In this document: positions 1-4,767 of the stretch, one piece after another
Layout: each line of letters opens with the position of its first letter
Position numbering within the stretch: position 1 is the stretch's first letter
Assembly: GCA_030040525.1 (NCBI GenBank)
Contig: JASHTN010000146.1
Location: 1-7,907, forward strand
Direction of reading: 5' to 3'
Length of the DNA: 7,907 nucleotides
DNA from: Gammaproteobacteria bacterium
GTDB taxonomy: Bacteria > Pseudomonadota > Gammaproteobacteria > Steroidobacterales > Steroidobacteraceae
Translations under genes and position numbers: made by a program
The notes under the pieces: model-generated
The model's database searches: none
Told to the model about the DNA's origin: nothing
The model's input: the letters and a program-made list of their open reading frames with translations, nothing else

Positions 1-1469
1 CCGCCCTCCTGCAGCGTGCGGATCTGGGCGCGCACCCTGGTGTCGGCGGTGATGTCGCTGGCATGGTAAATCCGGGTGGCGATCGCTTTCATCTTGTCCC
101 AGAGCGTCGCGCTGTCCTCGTACACGTAGTGGAACGAGCTCGGCTGCGCCGTGAGCCGCAGCACCTCGCGGCCGAGCTCGAGCGCGCCGCGGCCGCCGTC
201 GACGAAGTGCGTCGCCGGGATGGCGCGCACCTCCTGCCGGGCGACGCGCTCGACGATCAGCCGCACTTCCCGCTCACTGTCCTCGGCGCGGCGGTTGATC
301 GCGACCGTGCACGGCAGCCCGTAGTTGTTGCGCACGTTATCGATGTGGCGCTCGAGGTTGACGATTCCGCGCCCGAGGGCCTCGAGGTTCTCGCTCTTGA
401 GGTCGGCGAGCTCCACGCCGCCGTGGTACTTGAGCGCGCGCACCGTGGTGACCACCACCGCCGCAGCCGGCTTCAGACCCGCCTTGCGGCACTTGATGTC
501 GATGAACTTCTCCGCGCCCAGGTCGGCGCCGAAACCTGCCTCGGTGATCACGTAGTCGGCGAGCTTGAGCGCGCTGCGGGTCGCAATCACCGAATTGCAG
601 CCGTGCGCGATGTTGGCGAAGGGTCCGCCGTGGATGAAGGCCGGGTTGTTGGCGAGCGTCTGCACCAGATTCGGCGCCAGTGCGCTCCGGAGCAGCGCGG
701 TCATCGCACCGTGCGCCTTGAGGTCGCGTGCCAGGATCGGCGTCTGGTCGGCACGGTAGCCGACCACGATCTTGCCGAGGCGCTCCTTGAGCTCCGCCAG
801 CGAGCTCGACAGGCAGAAAATTGCCATGACCTCGGAGGCCACCACGATGTCGAAGCCGTCCTCGCGCGGCACGCCGTTGCCGGTGCCGCCGAGCCCCACG
901 ACGATCTGCCGCAGCGCGCGGTCGTTCATGTCGACCACGCGCCGCCAGGCGACCCGGCGCACGTCGAAGCCGAGCGCATTGCCCTGGTAGATGTGGTTGT
1001 CGACCATGGCCGCGAGCAGGTTGTTGGCGGCGGCAATGGCGGCGAAGTCGCCGGTAAAGTGCAGGTTGATGTCCTCCATCGGCACCACCTGCGAATAGCC
1101 GCCGCCGGCCGCCCCACCCTTGACGCCGAACACCGGTCCGAGCGCCGGCTCGCGCAGGCACATGATGGTCTTCTTGCCGAGCAGGTTGAGCGCATCACCG
1201 AGGCCGACGGTGGTCGTGGTCTTGCCCTCGCCCGCCGGCGTCGGCGAGATCGCCGTGACCAGCAGCAGCTTGCCGTCGGGCCGGCCGGCGAGCTGCGCGA
1301 CGTAGTCGAGCGACACCTTCGCCTTGTAATGGCCGTAGGGCTCGAGGCTGTCGGACGGGATCCCGAGCCGCTCGTGGGCCAGCTCCACGATCGGCCGCAT
1401 TTTCGCGCGCTGCGCGATCTCGATGTTGCTCGGGACAGGGGCTTGGGCCGGTGAGGGTGTGGCGGACAT
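1..1469 (-). CDS. fhs: Formate-tetrahydrofolate ligase (10-formyl-THF synthetase), C-terminus cut by window edge
   Basis: This enzyme makes 10-formyl-tetrahydrofolate from formate, tetrahydrofolate and ATP in the cytoplasm, feeding purine and formyl-Met synthesis. Translating the minus strand from the ATG at 1469-1467 gives 489 complete residues with no stop before the window edge. Recognisable family blocks in order are the P-loop PTPAGEGKTTTTVGL (76-90), the glycine-rich signature GVKGGAAGGGYSQVVPMEDI (115-134) followed by NLHFTGDF (135-142), then HGGPFANIAHGCNS and TTVRALKYHGG further on. Family members are usually about 555-560 residues, so roughly 70 C-terminal residues lie outside the window. 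The start at 1469 has no clear Shine-Dalgarno. An in-frame ATG at 1506 would add 12 residues (MAAPSTRTRPTV) that do not look conserved, so 1469 is preferred. It is divergent from hemJ. I see no convincing promoter in the 95 bases between them. The family call is secure; only the exact start is open. Confidence 0.96.
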   Translation of the reverse strand, partial: MSATPSPAQAPVPSNIEIAQRAKMRPIVELAHERLGIPSDSLEPYGHYKAKVSLDYVAQLAGRPDGKLLLVTAISPTPAGEGKTTTTVGLGDALNLLGKKTIMCLREPALGPVFGVKGGAAGGGYSQVVPMEDINLHFTGDFAAIAAANNLLAAMVDNHIYQGNALGFDVRRVAWRRVVDMNDRALRQIVVGLGGTGNGVPREDGFDIVVASEVMAIFCLSSSLAELKERLGKIVVGYRADQTPILARDLKAHGAMTALLRSALAPNLVQTLANNPAFIHGGPFANIAHGCNSVIATRSALKLADYVITEAGFGADLGAEKFIDIKCRKAGLKPAAAVVVTTVRALKYHGGVELADLKSENLEALGRGIVNLERHIDNVRNNYGLPCTVAINRRAEDSEREVRLIVERVARQEVRAIPATHFVDGGRGALELGREVLRLTAQPSSFHYVYEDSATLWDKMKAIATRIYHASDITADTRVRAQIRTLQEG

Positions 1470-1564
1470 GACTGTGGGGCGGGTTCTCGTTGAGGGGGGC
1501 GGCCATGCTATCAGAAGAGGCCGCAAACCTTGTCCTCGCCTTAGCGTTAAGATTCACCCCCGCG

Positions 1565-1978
1565 ATGGCGTGGCTGAAAGCTTTTCACGTGGTGTTCGTG
1601 GTCACCTGGTTCGCGGGGCTGTTCTACCTGCCGCGGTTGTTCGTCTACCACGTGATCACCGCCGACGCGGCGGGCCGCGCGCGCCTCGAGCTCATGGAAC
1701 GGCGGCTGTTCGCCATGATGACGCTCGGCGGCGCGCTCGCCGTGCTGCTCGGGGTGTCCCTGGTAGTCGCCGCACCCGGATATCTCGCCTTCGGCTGGCT
1801 GCGCGCCAAGCTCGTGCTGGTCGCGGCGCTCGTCGGCTACCACGCCTGGTGCTACCGGCTGATGCGCGCGCTCGCCGCCGGCGGCGCCGTGCATTCGCAG
1901 CGCTGGTATCGCTTCTTCAACGAGCTGCCCGGCCTGCTGCTGATCGCGATCGTCGTGCTCGCGGTCGTCAAGCCCTGA
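1565..1978 (+). CDS. hemJ: HemJ-type protoporphyrinogen IX oxidase (UPF0093), integral membrane
   Basis: HemJ oxidises protoporphyrinogen IX to protoporphyrin IX, the penultimate step of haem synthesis, in the inner membrane, and replaces HemG/HemY in many proteobacteria. The 137-residue product is close to the usual length of about 140-145. The N-terminal hallmark is clear: KAFHVVFVVTWFAGLFYLPR (5-24) followed by LFVYH, with the conserved His8 and Arg24. Further family marks are LRAKLVLV (79-86, Lys82), the following GYH, and FFNELPGLLLI (117-127). About four membrane spans are visible (roughly 6-26, 52-70, 82-102, 122-135). The start at 1565 is chosen because the family begins within a few residues of the KAFH block. 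The ATG at 1505 in the same frame would add 20 atypical residues. There is no good Shine-Dalgarno; an AT-rich hexamer (1548-1553) lies 11 bases upstream. The gene is divergent from fhs and convergent with the nitroreductase gene. Confidence 0.93.
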   Translation: MAWLKAFHVVFVVTWFAGLFYLPRLFVYHVITADAAGRARLELMERRLFAMMTLGGALAVLLGVSLVVAAPGYLAFGWLRAKLVLVAALVGYHAWCYRLMRALAAGGAVHSQRWYRFFNELPGLLLIAIVVLAVVKP

Positions 1979-2002
1979 AGCCCCGCACGCGCGACGGCCG
2001 CA

Positions 2003-2039
2003 GGCACATGGATGTGCCCGCCGCCGCAGGCGGCGGGCA
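2003..2039. repeat. Two overlapping perfect hairpins between convergent genes, possible bidirectional terminator
   Basis: GGCACAT (2003-2009) and ATGTGCC (2012-2018) form a perfect 7-bp inverted repeat with a 2-base centre. Immediately overlapping it, TGCCCGCCGCC (2015-2025) pairs with GGCGGCGGGCA (2029-2039), a perfect 11-bp stem with a GCA loop. The pair lies between the hemJ stop (1978) and the nitroreductase stop (2048), where two transcripts converge. This fits transcript termination or 3'-end protection in both directions. There is no U-tract on either side, so it is not a classical intrinsic terminator. A REP-like dispersed element is the alternative, and a search for other copies in the genome would separate the two. 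The overlap at 2015-2018 means both hairpins cannot be complete at once. Confidence 0.55.
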
Positions 2040-2047
2040 ATCCCATA

Positions 2048-2605
2048 TCAGAACTCGCGTACCAGCGCCCGCCAGTCGACCTCGGCGTTGCGGGCCGCCG
2101 GCGGCGCATCGGTGCCGATGTAGAGAAAGCCGACGATGGCGTCGCCGGGCTCGAGCCCGAGCGAGCGCTTCACCGCCGGGTCGTACGCAGCGCCGCCGGT
2201 CTTCCACATGGCGTTGAAGCCGAGCGCGAACGCCGCCAGCATGATGTTGTGAGCAGCCGCGCCGGCCGAGATCGTCTGCTCGATCTCCGGCACCTTGGTG
2301 ATGGCCGGGTCGAGGTGCGCCGCCACTACGATGATGAGCGGCGCGCGCAGCGCCTTGTCGCGCTCGCGCTCCGCCGCCTGCGCGCTCGCCTGAGGTTGGG
2401 CTCGCTTGAGGTGAGCGGCAAGCAGCTCGCCGAAGCGCGTACGCTCGGCCTCGCGCACCACGATGAAGCGCCAGGGCCGCAGCCGGCCGTGATCCGGAGC
2501 CCGCACCGCGCACGCGAGCATCAGCTCGAGAGCGCCGGCATCGGGTGCGGGAGCGGTGAGCGCACGGGCCGAGCGCCGCCTGAGAAGCGCATCTATGGCT
2601 TGCAT
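2048..2605 (-). CDS. ydjA: YdjA-type NAD(P)H nitroreductase family flavoprotein
   Basis: The product is a small cytoplasmic FMN flavoprotein of the nitroreductase superfamily, expected to pass electrons from NAD(P)H to nitro- or quinone-like acceptors; its physiological substrate is not known. From the ATG at 2605 it is 185 residues, matching E. coli YdjA (about 183), and it resembles YdjA along its whole length. Visible marks are the FMN phosphate-binding RRRSAR near the N-terminus (9-14), APDHGRLRPWRFIVV (36-50, compare the YdjA APDH...QPWHF block), RAPLIIVVAA (87-96), the KVPEIEQTISAGAA helix (104-117), GFNAMWKTG (129-137) and GFLYIGT (159-165). The open frame continues upstream to a possible start at 2737, but those 44 residues are not family-like and run antisense to the methyltransferase gene. 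The chosen start overlaps the divergent methyltransferase start by 11 bases. The natural substrate cannot be told from the sequence. Confidence 0.9.
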   Translation of the reverse strand: MQAIDALLRRRSARALTAPAPDAGALELMLACAVRAPDHGRLRPWRFIVVREAERTRFGELLAAHLKRAQPQASAQAAERERDKALRAPLIIVVAAHLDPAITKVPEIEQTISAGAAAHNIMLAAFALGFNAMWKTGGAAYDPAVKRSLGLEPGDAIVGFLYIGTDAPPAARNAEVDWRALVREF

Positions 2606-3230
2606 CGCTCCATTGTCGCAGACTCGCGCCGTGCTGACCTCCTCGGAAGCCTGCGAGCGCAACAAGGGACCGATCCTCGAGGTGCTCTCGCGGGAGCTGG
2701 CGGCCCACCATGCGGTGCTCGAGGTCGGCAGCGGCACCGGACAGCACGCCGTGCATTTCGCACGTCACCTGCCGCATCTCACCTGGCAGCCGAGCGAGGT
2801 CGCGGACCAGCAGCCGCCGCTCGCCGAGCGCATTTGCCTCGAAGGCCCGCCCAACCTGCTCGCCCCCGTGGTGCTCGATGTGCGCTCACTGCCCTGGGCG
2901 GTGCGCGCTGCGGGCGCGGCATTCGACGCGGTATTCAGCGCCAACACCCTGCACATCATGGCCTGGGAGGCGGTCGAGGACTTCTTCCGCGGAGCAGGCG
3001 CCACGCTCGGCGCCGGCGGAGCGTTGTGCGTCTACGGGCCGTTCCGCTACCGCGGCCGCTATACGAGCGACAGCAACGCCGAGTTCGATGCCTGGCTGCA
3101 GGCGCGCGATCCGCGGAGCGGCATCCGCGACTTCGAGGCGCTCGATGCCCTCGCCCGCGCGCAGCGCCTGACGCTCAGCGCCGATCACGCCATGCCGGCC
3201 AACAACCAGACCCTCGTGTGGCGCGCGTAG
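2595..3230 (+). CDS. DUF938 family SAM-dependent methyltransferase-like protein
   Basis: This is a class I (Rossmann-fold) methyltransferase-like protein of the DUF938 family, common in proteobacteria and without an established substrate. From the ATG at 2595 it has 211 residues, close to the family length of about 200. The family N-terminal block SSEACERNKGPILEVL is followed by SAM-binding motif I, VLEVGSGTGQHAVHF (41-55). Further blocks are WQPSEVADQQ, the acidic LDVRSLPW, FDAVFSANTLHIMAWEAVEDFF (active-site region), GGALCVYGPFRYRGRYTSDS and a C-terminal ending in NNQTLVWRA. The start at 2595 is preferred because purine-rich GAGAAG (2582-2587) lies 7 bases upstream. A GTG at 2631 would give a protein beginning MLTSSEACERN and would remove the overlap with the divergent nitroreductase gene, so it is a real alternative. 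The gene ends in tandem TAG stops and is followed after 15 bases by apt on the same strand, suggesting co-transcription. Confidence 0.88.
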   Translation: MACIAPLSQTRAVLTSSEACERNKGPILEVLSRELAAHHAVLEVGSGTGQHAVHFARHLPHLTWQPSEVADQQPPLAERICLEGPPNLLAPVVLDVRSLPWAVRAAGAAFDAVFSANTLHIMAWEAVEDFFRGAGATLGAGGALCVYGPFRYRGRYTSDSNAEFDAWLQARDPRSGIRDFEALDALARAQRLTLSADHAMPANNQTLVWRA

Positions 3231-3245
3231 TAGAGTGTGTGGGTC

Positions 3246-3791
3246 ATGCAACCGGTGACGAGCGACGAGATCCGCGCAGCGATCCGCACCATCCCCGACT
3301 ACCCGCGGCCCGGCGTCATGTTCCGCGACATCACGACGCTGCTGAAGGATGCGCGCGTCTTCGCTGCAGTGGTCGATGAGCTCGCGCAGCCGTGGCTGCG
3401 CGAGGCGGTCGATCGCGTAGCCGGCATCGAGGCGCGCGGCTTCATCCTCGGTGGGGCAGTCGCCTACCGGCTCGGCGCGGGCTTCGTGCCGATCCGCAAG
3501 AAGGGCAAGCTCCCTCACGCGACGGTGCGCGTCGCCTACTCTCTCGAGTACGGGATCGACGAGATGGAGATGCACCGCGACGCGATCGTCCCGGGCGAGC
3601 GCATCCTGCTGGTGGACGACCTGCTCGCCACCGGAGGCACCGCGGCGGCGGCGGTGAGCCTGCTCGGCTCGCTCGGGGCGCGCATCCTTGCGGCCTCGTT
3701 CATCGTTGCGCTCCCCGACCTCAAGGGCGAGAGCCGGCTCGCGGCGCTGCAGGTGCCGGTGCGCTCGCTTGTCGCCTTTCACGGACACTGA
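3246..3791 (+). CDS. apt: Adenine phosphoribosyltransferase
   Basis: Apt salvages adenine: adenine plus PRPP gives AMP plus pyrophosphate in the cytoplasm. The 181-residue product matches E. coli Apt (183). The N-terminal IRTIPDYPRPGVMFRDITTL block is typical, as are GIEARGFILGGAVAYRLGAG and the FVPIRKKGKLPH loop. The type I phosphoribosyltransferase PRPP-binding motif LLVDDLLATGGTA lies at 122-134, with acidic pair Asp124-Asp125. SLEYGIDEMEMHRDAI is the usual Apt segment before it. The ATG at 3246 is chosen. A GTG at 3237 in frame would add only MWV and is not supported. The upstream spacer lacks a strong Shine-Dalgarno, so translation may depend on readthrough from the DUF938 gene, which ends 15 bases before. 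A probable terminator follows the stop. Confidence 0.96.
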   Translation: MQPVTSDEIRAAIRTIPDYPRPGVMFRDITTLLKDARVFAAVVDELAQPWLREAVDRVAGIEARGFILGGAVAYRLGAGFVPIRKKGKLPHATVRVAYSLEYGIDEMEMHRDAIVPGERILLVDDLLATGGTAAAAVSLLGSLGARILAASFIVALPDLKGESRLAALQVPVRSLVAFHGH

Positions 3792-3800
3792 GGCATCGGG

Positions 3801-3824
3801 CCGGGCTGTTTGCCGGGGTTTTTT
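3801..3824 (+). terminator. Probable intrinsic terminator after apt
   Basis: CCGGGC (3801-3806) pairs with GCCGGG (3812-3817) around a TGTTT loop, with one internal G-G mismatch, and is followed at once by six T residues (3819-3824). It begins 9 bases after the apt stop. The stem is short and imperfect, but the T-tract placement is right for rho-independent termination of the DUF938-apt transcript. Confidence 0.55.
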
Positions 3825-3888
3825 ACCTTATCTGTCAAACACCTGAACGGACCTCTGCCGCCAACATTACGTTGCGGTCATATGGGCC

Positions 3889-3916
3889 TTGCCGGCGGGG
3901 ATTCCCGGCATAATAC
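3889..3916 (+). promoter_or_regulatory. Candidate sigma70-type promoter for the small exported protein, containing a dyad
   Basis: TTGCCG (3889-3894) resembles a -35 box. CATAAT (3909-3914, five of six to TATAAT) or the overlapping TAATAC (3911-3916) resembles a -10 box; the spacer is 14 or 16 bases respectively, the latter being more plausible. The expected start site is near 3921-3923, just before a hairpin. Between the boxes is an inverted repeat, TGCCGG (3890-3895) and CCGGCA (3905-3910), which could be an operator. The site lies after the apt terminator and before the small exported protein gene, the right place for an independent unit. This rests on consensus matching by eye only. Confidence 0.45.
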
Positions 3917-3925
3917 GCGCGCTTT

Positions 3926-4006
3926 GGCTCCCAGGGAGCCTGCCCGGCTGATGCGCATTCCACCCGTTGAGCCCCCTCGCAGAGGATGCGCATGAGCCGG
4001 TCAGGC
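3926..4006 (+). other. Structured 5' leader: long inverted repeat plus overlapping hairpin
   Basis: The arms at 3938-3958 and 3986-4006 pair over 21 positions with only two single mismatches (C3943/T4001 and G3950/G3994). In blocks, GCCTG pairs with CAGGC, CCGGCT with AGCCGG, and ATGCGCAT with a second ATGCGCAT. The 27-base loop holds a further 4-bp hairpin, CCTC (3975-3978) with GAGG (3982-3985). A second stem, GGCTCC (3926-3931) with GGAGCC (3935-3940), shares bases 3938-3940 with the long stem, so the two compete. The element lies downstream of the candidate promoter and about 60 bases before the ATG at 4066, so it would be in the 5' UTR. It matches no riboswitch or RNA family that I recognise. 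Alternatives are a protein-binding DNA dyad or a small RNA. No T-tract follows it, so it is not an intrinsic terminator. Confidence 0.6.
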
Positions 4007-4069
4007 ACCCGGGCCGCACGCAGCGCAGACACACACACCATCCTTTCTTTTCGGAGACTACAGCGATGA
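3992..4069 (+). CDS. Possible 25-residue leader peptide (uORF) overlapping the next start
   Basis: An ATG at 3992 opens a frame encoding MSRSGTRAARSADTHTILSF then RRLQR, ending at a TGA (4067-4069) that overlaps the ATG of the next gene at 4066 (ATGA). AGAGG (3981-3985) sits 6 bases before this ATG, a plausible Shine-Dalgarno. An earlier in-frame ATG at 3986 abuts that AGAGG and is unlikely. Both the ribosome site and the start codon lie inside the long hairpin, so its translation would be sensitive to that structure. The peptide is arginine- and serine-rich with no known match to me. A chance ORF of this length is quite likely in GC-rich DNA, and the downstream gene has its own good Shine-Dalgarno, so confidence is low. 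Confidence 0.25.
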   Translation: MSRSGTRAARSADTHTILSFRRLQR

Positions 4070-4287
4070 TGTTCAAGTACCTGATCCCGGTCGTGGCCGC
4101 GGCTCTGATCGCCGGCCCGGCGTTTGCGAATCCGCCCCCGTCGTCGAGCCCGTCCTCTTCTTCGAGCTCGTCCTCGACGAGCACCCCGAGCCCGAAGAAG
4201 CATCATCACAAGAAGAAGCCCGCTGGCACCTCGTCCAGCAGCTCTTCCTCGAGCAATTCCTCGAGCAGCACGCCGCCTCCGAAGTAA
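4066..4287 (+). CDS. Small exported serine/lysine/histidine-rich low-complexity protein
   Basis: This 73-residue protein is not recognised by family. Residues 1-21 form a Sec signal peptide: MMFK n-region, hydrophobic core YLIPVVAAALIAG, and an AFA cleavage motif before Asn22. The predicted mature part is 52 residues, of which 25 are Ser, in two poly-Ser stretches flanking a basic block KKHHHKKK (44-51), with Pro-rich ends. There is no Cys, Trp or Tyr after the signal, so it is probably disordered in the periplasm or outside the cell. Serine is encoded by mixed TCG, TCC, TCT and AGC codons, suggesting selection for serine rather than simple DNA slippage. GGAG (4053-4056) lies 9 bases before the ATG at 4066, which decides for it over the next ATG at 4069. 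It has its own candidate promoter, a structured leader and a strong terminator, so it is probably well expressed. The His/Lys block could bind metal, nucleic acid or cell-wall polyanions; that is speculation. Confidence 0.75.
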   Translation: MMFKYLIPVVAAALIAGPAFANPPPSSSPSSSSSSSSTSTPSPKKHHHKKKPAGTSSSSSSSSNSSSSTPPPK

Positions 4288-4306
4288 GAGTCGGTAAGCA
4301 GACTGC

Positions 4307-4340
4307 AAGGCCCCGTCCCCGCAAGGAGACGGGGCCTTTT
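4307..4340 (+). terminator. Strong intrinsic terminator with GCAA tetraloop
   Basis: GGCCCCGTC (4309-4317) pairs perfectly with GACGGGGCC (4328-4336). After a single C/A mismatch, CC (4319-4320) pairs with GG (4325-4326), closing a GCAA (GNRA) tetraloop. AA (4307-4308) before the stem pairs with the start of TTTT (4337-4340). It begins 20 bases after the stop of the small exported protein. The stem is very stable, so little readthrough into the 95-residue gene is expected. Confidence 0.9.
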
Positions 4341-4406
4341 CCATATCCTTCCCTGTGCCCCACGCGGGGCTTGCGGCCTTGCCCGAACGGGTTCAAATTG
4401 CCAGCC

Positions 4407-4694
4407 ATGGATGGGAGGCAGCAGACCGCCATACACCAGGCCCTGGTTTCCGTTCAGCATGCCATTACGAGCATGACCTTCCCCAGCTGCGATCAGGAGG
4501 ACCTGATCGAAGCTATCGACCGCGTCGAGGAGCAGCTGCACAACGGGCATCCGAATCTCGCCCTGATGTGCCGCTTCCTCAACTCCATCGCGAGAAGCCT
4601 GCGCGCGCAGCCGGAAGCGCGCGAGGCGTGCCTTGCGATCGAGGAGGCGATCGGCCAGGCGGGCATGCCGAGCACCTGGCAGTCGGGAATCTGA
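4407..4694 (+). CDS. Hypothetical 95-residue helical protein
   Basis: I do not recognise this protein. From the ATG at 4407 it is 95 residues, with no signal peptide or membrane span, so it is probably cytoplasmic. Predicted helices by eye cover about 4-26 (GRQQTAIHQALVSVQHAITS region), an acidic segment DQEDLIEAIDRVEEQL, NLALMCRFLNSIARSLRAQ and REACLAIEEAIGQAG. Three Cys residues are scattered and do not form a metal-binding motif. Acid-rich amphipathic helices suggest a small helical bundle or protein-protein adaptor. Codon use matches the neighbours. There is no Shine-Dalgarno before the ATG. Weak TTGCGG (4371-4376) and TCAAAT (4393-4398) boxes with 16-base spacing would place transcription start almost at the ATG, so a leaderless mRNA is possible. 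The upstream terminator separates it from the exported-protein unit. Confidence 0.7.
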   Translation: MDGRQQTAIHQALVSVQHAITSMTFPSCDQEDLIEAIDRVEEQLHNGHPNLALMCRFLNSIARSLRAQPEAREACLAIEEAIGQAGMPSTWQSGI

Positions 4695-4730
4695 TCCGGG
4701 CCTGAATCGATGTTTTCCCGCCGGCGGACG

Positions 4731-4758
4731 TTGCGTTCGCTGCGCGGCGCAGTCTAAT
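4731..4758 (+). promoter_or_regulatory. Candidate promoter for the antiporter-ppc operon
   Basis: TTGCGT (4731-4736) and TCTAAT (4753-4758, five of six to TATAAT) are separated by 16 bases, a workable sigma70 arrangement. A start site about 7 bases after the -10 box would be near 4765, only about 3 bases before the ATG at 4768. That ATG has no Shine-Dalgarno, so the transcript may be leaderless or nearly so. The -35 match is only half of consensus. Confidence 0.4.
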
Positions 4759-4767
4759 TTGGGCGCG

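Noticed and set aside
63..1454. Long plus-strand open frame of 463 codons opposite fhs
   Set aside because: It is the antisense shadow of the Fhs coding frame. Its Arg/Val/Glu/His-rich translation resembles no protein, while the minus strand gives an unmistakable Fhs.
2048..2605. Nitroreductase as a KefF/KefG-type ancillary subunit for the antiporter
   Set aside because: It matches the YdjA nitroreductase fold and not the flavodoxin-like KefF/KefG family, lies two kilobases away and is on the opposite strand.
2012..3379. Plus-strand open frame of 455 codons spanning three genes
   Set aside because: It runs antisense to the nitroreductase gene and out of frame with the DUF938 gene and apt; its Arg/Ala-rich composition is not protein-like.
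3921..4006. tRNA or known riboswitch downstream of the CATAAT box
   Set aside because: No cloverleaf, TTCGA-type T-loop or CCA end, and no riboswitch core I can recognise; only the inverted repeats are supportable.
4138..4275. Serine-coding stretch as a microsatellite or tandem repeat
   Set aside because: Serine codons are mixed (TCG, TCC, TCT, AGC) with no regular repeat unit; only the hexamer TCGAGC recurs irregularly.
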